From UBA2589 sp965223235 (GTDB lineage Bacteria > Gemmatimonadota > Gemmatimonadetes > Longimicrobiales > Gaopeijiaceae), in contig CBDCVV010000019.1 in the NCBI GenBank assembly GCA_965223235.1, positions 62,001 through 126,000 of the forward strand: a stretch of DNA of 64,000 nucleotides. The letters run 5' to 3'. Below, piece after piece: positions 49,440 to 57,384 of the stretch. Positions within the stretch are counted from its first letter, which is position 1, and the number at the start of each line of letters is the position of its first letter. The notes below the pieces were generated by a model. It saw nothing but the letters and a program-made list of their open reading frames with translations. It ran no database searches and was not told the origin of the DNA. The translations under genes were made by a program, and so were the position numbers.

Positions 49440-50162
49440 GTGGCTCACCCCCCAGTGAACACCCCAAGTTCTTCGGATATCCATCCCGGACCCGGCTTTC
49501 GGATCCGGCTCGATCCCGAACGCCCTGACCCGGCGGTGGTGGAGGGTTTGGCAAGCTTCGAGACCCCTGATGTTTGCGACCTGACCAACCGGCTCTACGC
49601 GATGGGCCACGGCATCGCGAACCTCGTCAACAAGACGACCATCTGTGGGCCGGCGTGTACCGTGAAGGTGTATCCCGGCGACAACCTTATGGTGCACAAG
49701 GCGTTAAGCGTCGCGAAGCCGGGAGACGTACTCGTCATCGACACGTGTGGAGCGAGCACGAACGCGGTCGTCGGCGACATGATCGCGACCAAGGCGAAGC
49801 ACCTCGAGATCACAGGCATAGTCATCGATGGGCTCATCCGGGACATCGAAGGATGCCGAGAGGTCGGCCTTCCTATCTTCGCCAAGGGTACGACTCCGGC
49901 GGGTCCTCTCCACCGCGGGCCTGGAGAGATCAACTATCCGGTTTCGTGCGGCGGGGTTGTGGTGTCGGCTGGCGATATCGTCATCGGAGACGAAATGGGC
50001 GTCGCGGTCGTCCCACGATCGTTCGCCGGCGACGTCCTCGCTCGGCTGGAGCGGCGCGCACAGGACGCTGCGGAGTATCAGGCGCGTGTACGATCTGGTG
50101 ACTTCTCCCTGGCGTGGGTGGACGACGCACTCGCCAAGGCCGGTGGGGTGATGGAGTCATGA
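49440..50162 (+). CDS. RraA-family protein (possible 4-hydroxy-2-oxoacid aldolase)
   Basis: A 240-residue RraA-fold protein. The conserved region reads VIDTCGASTNAVVGDMIATKA, then VIDGLIRDIEGCREVGLPIFAKG. Its Arg-Asp pair is the catalytic or metal site in the HMG/CHA aldolase branch of this family. The N-terminus has a Pro/Ser-rich start and ETPDVCDLTNRLYAMGHG. RraA of E. coli regulates RNase E, but many family members are class II aldolases. Here the operon partners are an ATP-grasp ligase (ATGA overlap) and an Ldh2-type dehydrogenase, which favours a metabolic role. The GTG start at 49440 is not preceded by a strong ribosome site. Confidence 0.85.
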   Translation: MAHPPVNTPSSSDIHPGPGFRIRLDPERPDPAVVEGLASFETPDVCDLTNRLYAMGHGIANLVNKTTICGPACTVKVYPGDNLMVHKALSVAKPGDVLVIDTCGASTNAVVGDMIATKAKHLEITGIVIDGLIRDIEGCREVGLPIFAKGTTPAGPLHRGPGEINYPVSCGGVVVSAGDIVIGDEMGVAVVPRSFAGDVLARLERRAQDAAEYQARVRSGDFSLAWVDDALAKAGGVMES

Positions 50163-51385
50163 TCCTCGACCCACGGAGAGTCGGCGGACATACCCTTCCG
50201 CCCGTGGTGCTCCTCGGCGGTGACGCGAACGCGTTGTCCCTGGTGCGGAGCCTAACCCGCCGCGGGGTCGAGGTGCGGGTCGCTGCGCACTACCGTTCTG
50301 CGGCCCTCCACTCTCGGTACGGGGTGGAGTCATTTCCGATCGAAAGCGAACAACCGCGCGAAGCGTGGCACCAACTCCTACTCGAGGAGAAAACGGACGA
50401 GTGGGCGGGATCCGTCCTCTTCGCCCTGGAAGATCACGCAGTGGAGTACGTCTCGCAGCACTACCAGGAGCTCGCAACGCACTTCATCCTGGACGAGCAC
50501 GACCCGGCTCTCCGCTTGGGCATGCTCGACAAACGTCGCACGCTCGAGTTGGCACAGGCGGCGGGGTGTCCCGTGCCTCACTTCAGCGAGATCGAAACCG
50601 ACGAAGACATCACGCGAGTCGCGGACACCTGCCCCTTTCCGCTCCTCGTGAAGCCGATCCACTCGCACGAATTCAAGAAGGTGTTTCCGTCCAAACTCTT
50701 CGTCGCGAACAACGAGGCCGAACTCAGGGAGCGTGCGACGCTCGCGTTGGGTCACGGGTTACGAATGATGGCGGTGGAAGCGATCCCCGGTCCGGACTCG
50801 GCGTTGAACAGCTACTACACGCACATTTCTCGGGAGGGGGAGCATCTCTTCCACTTCACCAAGCGGATCATCCGTCGCTCGCCACCCAGCTTCGGGGTGG
50901 GTTCGTACCACGCTACGGAGTGGCTGCCGGAAACCGCTGAAATGGGGAAGCGCTTCTTCCGGGGCATCAACTTCACGGGGTTCGGGAATATCGAGTTCAA
51001 GCGCGATCCTCGCGATGGCCAACTGAAGGTGATCGAATGCAACCCGCGCTTCACGGAAGCGCAGGAGCTCCTTACACGATCTGGGCTGGATGCTGCGTGG
51101 CTGGTTTATAGCCGCCTCGCCGGCATCCCCTCGGAGGCGCCGACCGACTACCGAGACCACGTCCACCTCTGGTTTCCGGAACAGGACTTCGATTCGTTCC
51201 GCGAACTACGCCGCCGACGTCAGCTCACATTGGGCGGCTGGCTCCGCAGCGTCGCACGACGACAGTACTTCCCCTACTTCAGCCTACGGGATCCTGCTCC
51301 CGGAGCGGTGCGCCTATGGGACAACGCTCGCAGCCGTCTCCGCCGCCGAGCCGTCCAGCTGCTCGGCTCGACTCCGCTAGCCTAG
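50159..51385 (+). CDS. ATP-grasp family carboxylate-amine/peptide ligase
   Basis: A 408-residue ATP-grasp protein. The N-terminal pre-ATP-grasp domain has PPVVLLGGDANALSLVRSL. The ATP-binding part reads FPLLVKPIHSHEFKKVFPSK. Magnesium-binding acids are visible in GFGNIEFKRDPRDGQLKVIECNPRF. The C-terminal 80 residues are Arg-rich. This fits the group annotated as carboxylate-amine ligases or D-aspartate ligases that add amino acids to peptides or surface polymers. It overlaps RraA by 4 bp and, unusually, overlaps the Ldh2 gene by 70 bp. Substrates are unknown. Confidence 0.85.
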   Translation: MILDPRRVGGHTLPPVVLLGGDANALSLVRSLTRRGVEVRVAAHYRSAALHSRYGVESFPIESEQPREAWHQLLLEEKTDEWAGSVLFALEDHAVEYVSQHYQELATHFILDEHDPALRLGMLDKRRTLELAQAAGCPVPHFSEIETDEDITRVADTCPFPLLVKPIHSHEFKKVFPSKLFVANNEAELRERATLALGHGLRMMAVEAIPGPDSALNSYYTHISREGEHLFHFTKRIIRRSPPSFGVGSYHATEWLPETAEMGKRFFRGINFTGFGNIEFKRDPRDGQLKVIECNPRFTEAQELLTRSGLDAAWLVYSRLAGIPSEAPTDYRDHVHLWFPEQDFDSFRELRRRRQLTLGGWLRSVARRQYFPYFSLRDPAPGAVRLWDNARSRLRRRAVQLLGSTPLA

Positions 51386-52362
51386 CGACCTTCGCGGAAG
51401 ACGTGCTCTGTGCCGCTGGCGCAGAGCGTTCCGACGCGCAATCTGTCGCTGAGGTGCTGGTGTGGGCAGACCGCTCTGGCCGGGCAAGCCAGGGCGTTTG
51501 GAGACTCCCCATACTGGCAGACCGACTCGTAGCCGGCGGAATCAAGTCGCCATCATACCCCAAGGTGTGCATCATTGCAGAGTCGGCTCGGGTGGTGGAC
51601 GGAGACGACGGCTTCGGATACTGCGCCGCTAAAATGGCGACCGATGTCGCAATCGAAGTGGCTCGATCGAAGGCAGTGGGGCTGGTCGCTGTGCACCGTA
51701 GTGGGCACCTGGGGCCGGCCGGATGGTACGCGGCGCGCGCGGCCGAGGAGGGCATGATCTGTCTCGTGGTCAGCAACGCGTACCCGCGCGTGCATGCTCC
51801 TGGCGGGGATGCAGCGATTATTGGGACGAACCCGCTAGCCTTCGCCATATCTGGAGGTGACGCCGGGCCGACCCTGATCGATATGTCGACCGCGGAGAGT
51901 GCGGGATCAAAGGTCCGGTGGGCGTCTGAGTCGGTCGTCCCGTCGACCGAGGGCCCTTCTGAAAAGACTGACTCGGTCGGCGACGCTCTCGGCAGCATGG
52001 GCGGCGCCAAAGGGTTCGGGCTTGGCGTGCTGGTGGAATTGCTGGCTGGAGGTCTCTCCGGAGCGGCGATGGGACCCGAAATCCGTTCACTCTACGAACA
52101 CCCGGGGGAGCCCGGGGGCAATGGCCACCTCATCCTTGTGATCGACCCCAGTCGCTTCGCGGGCGAAGGGATCCTCGAGTCGCGGTCAAGCTCCTTTCTC
52201 GAAGAAGTGCGCCGCTCGGGGCCCAGCGTGCGCATTCCAGGAGATGGCACGCGTGCCGCACTAAAACGCTCTGCTGAGGAGGGGGTCGAACTGTTAGGTC
52301 CCTCCCGCTCGGCGGTACAGACGGTGGCGGAGCGGTTCTCCGTCCCGTCGCCCCTCGACTAG
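51316..52362 (+). CDS. Ldh2-family malate/lactate dehydrogenase-like protein with altered active-site motif
   Basis: A 348-residue member of the Ldh2/malate dehydrogenase YlbC family, which reduces 2-oxo acids or imines (AllD, ComC, DpkA relatives). Recognised segments are VLVWADRSGRASQGVWRLPIL and VDGDDGFGYCAAKMATDVAI. The active-site His is in HRSGHLGPAGWYAARAAEEG, and GGAKGFGLGVLVELLAGGLSG is near the end. The usual SHG motif is SQG here, so one conserved His is Gln. The region before GGAKGFG also looks shorter than usual. The ATG at 51316 lies inside the ATP-grasp gene. It is the last gene of the RraA/ATP-grasp operon; the substrate is unknown. Confidence 0.8.
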   Translation: MGQRSQPSPPPSRPAARLDSASLATFAEDVLCAAGAERSDAQSVAEVLVWADRSGRASQGVWRLPILADRLVAGGIKSPSYPKVCIIAESARVVDGDDGFGYCAAKMATDVAIEVARSKAVGLVAVHRSGHLGPAGWYAARAAEEGMICLVVSNAYPRVHAPGGDAAIIGTNPLAFAISGGDAGPTLIDMSTAESAGSKVRWASESVVPSTEGPSEKTDSVGDALGSMGGAKGFGLGVLVELLAGGLSGAAMGPEIRSLYEHPGEPGGNGHLILVIDPSRFAGEGILESRSSSFLEEVRRSGPSVRIPGDGTRAALKRSAEEGVELLGPSRSAVQTVAERFSVPSPLD

Positions 52363-52523
52363 ACGCCCTTTCGAGTGTCCACCCCCACCGACGCGCCTCG
52401 CCCACGTCAGAGGACACGTCGAGGGTATGCCGCTTCGACTCGAATGCCACGATCGGGGCCCTAACTTCCTTGCAGTCAACCCGTTAGAGTCGGGACTCGC
52501 CCGATGTGCGTGCGTACGCAGCC

Positions 52524-52538
52524 TGGCACGACGGTTGC
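52524..52538 (+). promoter_or_regulatory. Sigma-54 (RpoN)-type -24/-12 promoter
   Basis: TGGCACG-N4-TTGC matches the sigma-54 consensus TGGCACG-N4-TTGCW with exact spacing, except that the last base is G rather than A/T. Transcription would start about 12 bp after the TTGC, roughly 35 bp before the ATG at 52587. A perfect 10 bp palindrome TGCGTACGCA lies just upstream at 52511-52520. Transcription would need an enhancer-binding protein, and none is encoded in this window. Confidence 0.7.
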
Positions 52539-52586
52539 GCTAGGAGGGGATGGGTTGGGACGCAGCATGTGGGAGGATTGAGAACC

Positions 52587-53342
52587 ATGACGAAGAAGAT
52601 TCGCGGCTGGGCTGGCCGCACGAGCGCCATTCTTGCCGCCATCCTGAGTCTTACGGCGGCGGTGAGTGCCCAGGAGGTCGACTCGGACGACGCCAAAACT
52701 TTCGAGCTGTTGGGGAAGGTCGTAAGTAGCGAAACGGGCGCCCCCTTAGTGGGTGCATGGGTCGGCATTCGCGGAACTGAGTGGGGCTCCCTGACGGATG
52801 GGGAAGGCCGGTTCCGGATCCCTGACACCGAGGCAGGCGAAGCCGCCTTCGACGTTGAGATGCTCGGCTACGAAAGACTCGCGTGGGACGGACGGGTCGA
52901 TGCCGACCGAGACATCACGATCGAACTCGCGCCACAGCCCATTGTCTTAGAGGGCCTCGCTGTGGTGAGTGATCGCTTTCGCTCTCGGCGGAACGCGGCC
53001 GCGACGAGTGTCTACGCATACGAGAGAGACGACCTGTCTGGGAGTGCCGCCCGTTCGGCACTCGAGTTCATCGAGTTCTCCTCGGCAGCCTGGTTGACCC
53101 CGTGCCGTGGACGCAACGGTGATCGCTGCCTCTTCGTGCGCGGTCGCACCGTCGAGCCGGTTGTCTACGTAGACGAGATCCCGCGTGCCGGAGGGTTGGA
53201 CTACCTCGACGCCTTGGCACCTTGGGAGTTCCAGATGATCGAGGTATACGCAGGTGGCCGACACATCCGTGCCTACACCCCTGCCTACATGGAGCGCGCC
53301 GCGAAGACCCGAATCGCACCGCTCCCGCTTCCGGTCGGGTAG
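52587..53342 (+). CDS. Secreted carboxypeptidase-regulatory-like protein with TonB-plug-like tail
   Basis: A 251-residue exported protein from the ATG at 52587 with GGAGG 11 bp ahead and a signal peptide (AILAAILSLTAAVSAQ). The N-terminal domain (about 35-115) is a CarboxypepD_reg-like beta sandwich: LLGKVVSSETGAPLVGAWV, GTEWGSLTDGEGRFRIPD. The C-terminal part (about 160-245) resembles a TonB plug: FVRGRTVEPVVYVDEIPRAG and LAPWEFQMIEVYAGG. It looks like a short relative of the SusC/TonB receptor N-terminus that lacks a barrel. A sigma-54-like promoter precedes it. It may be anchored at the outer membrane; the function is unknown. Confidence 0.75.
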   Translation: MTKKIRGWAGRTSAILAAILSLTAAVSAQEVDSDDAKTFELLGKVVSSETGAPLVGAWVGIRGTEWGSLTDGEGRFRIPDTEAGEAAFDVEMLGYERLAWDGRVDADRDITIELAPQPIVLEGLAVVSDRFRSRRNAAATSVYAYERDDLSGSAARSALEFIEFSSAAWLTPCRGRNGDRCLFVRGRTVEPVVYVDEIPRAGGLDYLDALAPWEFQMIEVYAGGRHIRAYTPAYMERAAKTRIAPLPLPVG

Positions 53343-53366
53343 AAGGCGGAATAGGACCACGGCGAA

Positions 53367-53396
53367 GCGGTCGCGGCGGCATGCCGCCGCGACCGC
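53367..53396. terminator. 30-nt perfect palindrome between convergent genes
   Basis: The sequence from 53367 to 53396 is a perfect palindrome (GCGGTCGCGGCGG plus a central CATG and its mirror), able to form a 13 bp stem with a 4-nt loop. It lies between the stops of the secreted-protein gene and fumC. No U-tract follows on either strand. The position between convergent genes suggests a bidirectional terminator. Confidence 0.5.
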
Positions 53397-53403
53397 GCGC
53401 CGA

Positions 53404-54795
53404 CTATTCGGGCAGACCCGGCTCGGTCATGGCACGTACGTCGAGCGCCTCAGCGAGCTGCTCTTCGGGCAACAACCCCCGCTCCACGACCACCTCGCGG
53501 ACACTCACGCCGCGCTTCGCCGACTCCTTCGCGACCACAGCGGCCTCGTCGTATCCGATGTAGGGATTCAGCGCCGTCGCGATCGAAGGATTCAGCTCGA
53601 GTAACTCTCGGGCCCGGACGTCGTTCGCTTCGATCCCCTTCACACACCGGTCGGCGAACACCCGCGACGCGTTCGCCAGCAGCGTGATCGAATCCAAGAG
53701 CGCGTGAGCGATCACGGGCATCATCACGTTCAGTTCAAAATTGCCGCGACTCCCCGCGACCGTCACCGTCGTGTGATTCCCCATGACTCGCGCGCACACC
53801 ATCATCATCGCTTCCGACATGACCGGGTTGACTTTGCCGGGCATGATGGACGAACCGGGTTGGACCGCCGGCACACGGATCTCGTGGATCCCGGACGTGG
53901 GGCCCGATCCCAGCCACCGGATGTCATCGGCGATTTTCATCAGGCTCCCGGCTACGGTGTTCAAGGCGCCCGCAACGTTCACGGTGGCGTCCTTGGCCCC
54001 CTGAGCTTCGAAGTGGTCCGCCGCCTCCTCGAACGAAATCCCGGTACGCTCCGAGATCCTTGCGATCGTGCGGCTCGCGAATTCCGGATGGGTGTTGATC
54101 CCAGTCCCGACCGCGGTACCGCCAAGGGCCAGCTCGTCGAGTTCCGCTCCTGCCCGCTGGACACGCTCGACTCCCTTCTTCACCTGCGTCGCGTAACCAC
54201 CGAACTCTTGTCCGAGCCGAACGGGAGTGGCGTCCATCAGGTGTGTGCGACCTGACTTGAGAACGCCGTCGAACTCCTCCGCCTTCTCGGAAAGCGCGGT
54301 CTGTAGGTGCTGGAGCGCCGGGATCAACTCCCGCTCCAGCGCGACTCGCGCCGAGATATGGATGGCGGTAGGAATCACATCGTTCGACGACTGTCCGAAG
54401 TTCACATGGTCGTTCGGATGCACACCCGACTCGGTCTCCAAGATCTGGGAGGCACGTCGGGCCACGACCTCATTCGTATTCATGTTCGTCGAGGTACCCG
54501 AGCCGGTCTGGTAAATGTCCAAAACGAACTCGTCGTCGAGGGTCCCGTCTTGGACCTCCGAGGCAGCCGACGCGATGGCGTCGGCGAGCTCCTGGGAGAT
54601 ATTGCCCAGCTCGGCGTTCGTCTCCGCCGCACACCGCTTTATGAGCCCGAGCGCTTCGATGAAGCGGCGCCCGAACCGTTGGCCGCTGATGGGAAAGTTC
54701 TCAACCGCTCGTTGAGTCTGCGGCCCGTAGAGCGCGTCCTGCGGAACCTTCATCTCGCCGAGCGAGTCACGCTCGACCCTGTATCCGTCTGCCAT
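53404..54795 (-). CDS. fumC: Fumarate hydratase class II (FumC)
   Basis: A 463-residue homotetrameric hydratase of the TCA cycle, converting fumarate to malate. The signature GSSIMPGKVNPVMSEA lies near residue 308. Other active-site segments are GSGTSTNMNTNEVVARRA, HPNDHVNFGQSSNDVIPTA, and SGRTHLMDATPVRLGQEFGG with the catalytic His-Asp relay. The ATG at 54795 is preferred to one nine codons upstream because it starts the normal family N-terminus (ADGYRVERDSLGEM). No iron-sulfur cluster is used. It is monocistronic on the minus strand. Confidence 0.96.
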   Translation of the reverse strand: MADGYRVERDSLGEMKVPQDALYGPQTQRAVENFPISGQRFGRRFIEALGLIKRCAAETNAELGNISQELADAIASAASEVQDGTLDDEFVLDIYQTGSGTSTNMNTNEVVARRASQILETESGVHPNDHVNFGQSSNDVIPTAIHISARVALERELIPALQHLQTALSEKAEEFDGVLKSGRTHLMDATPVRLGQEFGGYATQVKKGVERVQRAGAELDELALGGTAVGTGINTHPEFASRTIARISERTGISFEEAADHFEAQGAKDATVNVAGALNTVAGSLMKIADDIRWLGSGPTSGIHEIRVPAVQPGSSIMPGKVNPVMSEAMMMVCARVMGNHTTVTVAGSRGNFELNVMMPVIAHALLDSITLLANASRVFADRCVKGIEANDVRARELLELNPSIATALNPYIGYDEAAVVAKESAKRGVSVREVVVERGLLPEEQLAEALDVRAMTEPGLPE

Positions 54796-54882
54796 GTAGC
54801 CGGTCCTGGTGGGTACGTACAAGCCTCGAAATCTACCCTAGGCCGAGAGCGGGTGAAGGGGACACGCGTCCCTACACGGCCA

Positions 54883-55590
54883 CTACCTGGGAGGCATCGC
54901 CGGTCGCATCTCGATTCGGCTCACGTGCGCCTCTTTCGGATACTCGAGCAGCTGGATCACGGCCAGAGCGCAGTCGTCCGGCTCGAGTTTCCACATCCGG
55001 CTTGGACTCGGCTCGTTGTTGTTGAAGGGGGTATTCACACTCCCCGGCATGACAATCGACACCCGTACTCCGTCGTGGCGGACATCGAGCATCATCGCTT
55101 CCGTGAGGCCCAGCAGCCCGAACTTGCTGGCGTTGTACCCCGTCCCGCGGGGGAAGGCGTTCCGGCTGGCGAGTGAACCGATGTTCACAATGTGGCCGTC
55201 GCCGGAATCCACGAGATGAGGCAGGGCAGCCTTCGAGCAGTAAAAGACACCGCCGAGGTTGACGTCGATCTGTAGCTGCCACTCTTCCACCGAGAGCTCA
55301 CTGAACGGCCGGTAGATACCGAGCCCGGCGTTGTTCACGAGGACGTCCAATCGACCGAAGCGATCCACGGTCCGCGCTACCATCTCGCTGCAAGAAGCAG
55401 GGTCTGCGACATCTGCCGCGACGGCGAGTGCGCGGGGGCCGAGCTTCTCCGCGACCGCTTCCGCGGTCGCCGCCGTACGTCCGTTCACGACGACAGAAGC
55501 ACCTTCGTTGAGGAGTCGCTCCGCTACGGCGAGTCCGATCCCCTTCGTGCTGCCCGTGACGATGGCGACCTTCCCGGTCAGGTTGGGCAT
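54883..55590 (-). CDS. SDR family oxidoreductase, FabG/YdfG-like
   Basis: A 235-residue classical SDR from the ATG at 55590 (GAGG ahead). All motifs are present: TGSTKGIGLAVAERL, NNAG in VLVNNAGLG, Ser in NIGSLASRNAFPRG, and YNASK. It ends in SRIEMRPAMPPR without the usual 'VDGG' tail, which points to the YdfG-type rather than the FabG-type C-terminus. The gene is divergent from the next SDR, with only 52 bp between starts, so they share a promoter region. The substrate cannot be deduced. Confidence 0.9.
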   Translation of the reverse strand: MPNLTGKVAIVTGSTKGIGLAVAERLLNEGASVVVNGRTAATAEAVAEKLGPRALAVAADVADPASCSEMVARTVDRFGRLDVLVNNAGLGIYRPFSELSVEEWQLQIDVNLGGVFYCSKAALPHLVDSGDGHIVNIGSLASRNAFPRGTGYNASKFGLLGLTEAMMLDVRHDGVRVSIVMPGSVNTPFNNNEPSPSRMWKLEPDDCALAVIQLLEYPKEAHVSRIEMRPAMPPR

Positions 55591-55642
55591 CATAAGCCTC
55601 GCATCTTGGTAGGTGTGGGGTCGCCTCGGGGGGGAAACGAGC

Positions 55643-56386
55643 ATGAGTCTGGCGACGAATGGCAAAAAGGGCCACCGGACCGCAATCGTAACGGGAGGCG
55701 CAGTGCGCGTCGGTCGAGCGATCACACTCGGTCTAGCGGAGGACGGCTTCGATGTAGTGGTTTGTTACCACTCCTCGGGTGACGCCGCTCGTGACACGGC
55801 GAAGGAGGTCGCGCAGCGAGGGCGCCGTTGTGTGCTCGTTCAAGTAGATCTAAGCGACCCCAGCGCCAGCGACACGATCATGAGCGAGACGACCGACGCG
55901 TTCGGGGCTATCGACCTTCTGGTAAACTCTGCGTCATCTTTCGCGGCCGCCTCACTGCTCGACGTAGGTGCCAGCGAGTGGGATGAGGTCATGGCCGTGA
56001 ACGTGCGAGCACCCCACCTATTGGTCCGAGCGGCCGCGAGCGCGCTCAAAGCCCGGCGCGGCTCTGTGGTGAACATCGTCGACCTATCCGCCTTCCAACC
56101 GTGGACCACCTACCCCCACCACTCCGTCTCTAAAGCGGCACTCGCCCATCTCACCAAGGTCCAAGCCGTGGAGCTCGCTCCCGACGTCAGAGTCAACGCG
56201 ATCGCGCCTGGGGCCGTGCTCGCCCCCGAAGCGTGGTCGGACGCAGAGTGGCGGGCCATCGCGAGCAAGTCGGCGCTGGGGCGCCCAGGGTCGCCCCACG
56301 ACGTCGTAGGGGCACTCCGATACTTGGTAGACGCCGACTTCGTAACCGGCCAAACCCTATTCGTGGACGGAGGCCGGCTCCTCTAA
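55643..56386 (+). CDS. Pteridine reductase-like SDR (PTR1/FolM type)
   Basis: A 247-residue SDR from the ATG at 55643. The NADPH motif TGGAVRVGRAITLGLAEDG carries the TGxxxRxG form diagnostic of pteridine reductases (PTR1, FolM). The other motifs are NSASSF at the NNAG site and VNIVDLSAFQPWTTY, whose Asp replaces the catalytic Ser as in PTR1. HHSVSKAAL follows, with His in place of the catalytic Tyr. It may therefore reduce dihydropterins or quinonoid biopterin. It ends in VDGGRLL as SDRs do. It is divergent from the SDR at 54883 and near FolE and PTPS in the genome (about 9 kb away). Confidence 0.75.
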   Translation: MSLATNGKKGHRTAIVTGGAVRVGRAITLGLAEDGFDVVVCYHSSGDAARDTAKEVAQRGRRCVLVQVDLSDPSASDTIMSETTDAFGAIDLLVNSASSFAAASLLDVGASEWDEVMAVNVRAPHLLVRAAASALKARRGSVVNIVDLSAFQPWTTYPHHSVSKAALAHLTKVQAVELAPDVRVNAIAPGAVLAPEAWSDAEWRAIASKSALGRPGSPHDVVGALRYLVDADFVTGQTLFVDGGRLL

Positions 56387-56400
56387 CAAGCGGGCTCCAG

Positions 56401-57378
56401 CTAGTGGTCTCCGTGCGCGAGCCAGCGCTCCGCCTCAAGAGCCGCCATGCACCCGGTTCCCGCCGCAGTCACAGCCTGGCGATAGTAGTCGTCCATGACG
56501 TCGCCAGCCGCGAAGATTCCGGGGACGGACGTTTCCGTCCGCCACGTCGTGGGTGTCCGCACGTACCCGTTGTCCTTGAGCTCTACGACTCCATCCAGGA
56601 AGCCAGTGTTGGGGGAGTGCCCGATGGCGACGAAGAGACCCCCAACGGCGAGCTCCGACTCCTCACCGGTCACCGAGTTCTGGAGCTTCAACCCCGTGAT
56701 CACATCGTCCCCCAGTACGTCCGTCACGACGGTATTCCACTCGAAACGGATCTTGGGATGCTCCCTGGCTCGATCTGCCATGATACGGGAGGCACGTAGC
56801 TCATCTCGGCGATGCACGATCACCACTTCGCTCGCGAACTTCGTGAGGTAGAGGGCGTCCTCCATCGCGGTGTCCCCCCCACCGACGACAGCCAACACCT
56901 GCTCGCGGAAATGCGGCAAAGCCCCGTCACAGACCGCACACGCACTCACCCCACCGCCTGACTGCGCCAACCTCTGCTCATTTTCCAACCCGAGCCACTT
57001 CGCGTTCGCCCCGGTCGCCACGATCACGGCGTCCGCGAGGACTTCGGTTCCGTACGACGTCGTGAGACGGAACGGTCTCGACGAAGCATCGATCTCCTTC
57101 ACATCGTCCGTGAGAACCCTTGTCCCGAATCGAAGGGCCTGGTCCTTCATCTCGACCATGAGCGCCTGCCCGTCCACACCTTCCTTGAAGCCCGGATAGT
57201 TCTCGACTTCCGTCGTGAACATGAGCTGGCCGCCGGGAATCATCGTGCGGTGGATGTTCCCCTCGATGACGAAAGGGTCGAGCTCAGCCCGGGCCGCATA
57301 AATAGCTGCAGTCCAGCCGGCCGGTCCCGAGCCCACAATGACGACACGCTCGTGCTGCGGCGCTTCGTTGTCCGTCAT
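56401..57378 (-). CDS. trxB: Thioredoxin-disulfide reductase (TrxB)
   Basis: A 325-residue FAD/NADPH flavoprotein. FAD binding is shown by VVIVGSGPAGWTAAIYAARA at the N-terminus and IFAAGDVMDDYYRQAVTAAGTG at the C-terminus. The redox-active cysteines are C147 and C150 in SACAVCDG, and NADPH binding by LAVVGGGDTAMEDALYLTK. Length and motifs are standard for low-molecular-weight thioredoxin reductase. It is encoded on the minus strand just downstream of the ferredoxin-NADP reductase-like gene (6 bp gap), so both enzymes share an operon. Confidence 0.96.
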   Translation of the reverse strand: MTDNEAPQHERVVIVGSGPAGWTAAIYAARAELDPFVIEGNIHRTMIPGGQLMFTTEVENYPGFKEGVDGQALMVEMKDQALRFGTRVLTDDVKEIDASSRPFRLTTSYGTEVLADAVIVATGANAKWLGLENEQRLAQSGGGVSACAVCDGALPHFREQVLAVVGGGDTAMEDALYLTKFASEVVIVHRRDELRASRIMADRAREHPKIRFEWNTVVTDVLGDDVITGLKLQNSVTGEESELAVGGLFVAIGHSPNTGFLDGVVELKDNGYVRTPTTWRTETSVPGIFAAGDVMDDYYRQAVTAAGTGCMAALEAERWLAHGDH

Positions 57379-57384
57379 GCTCTG

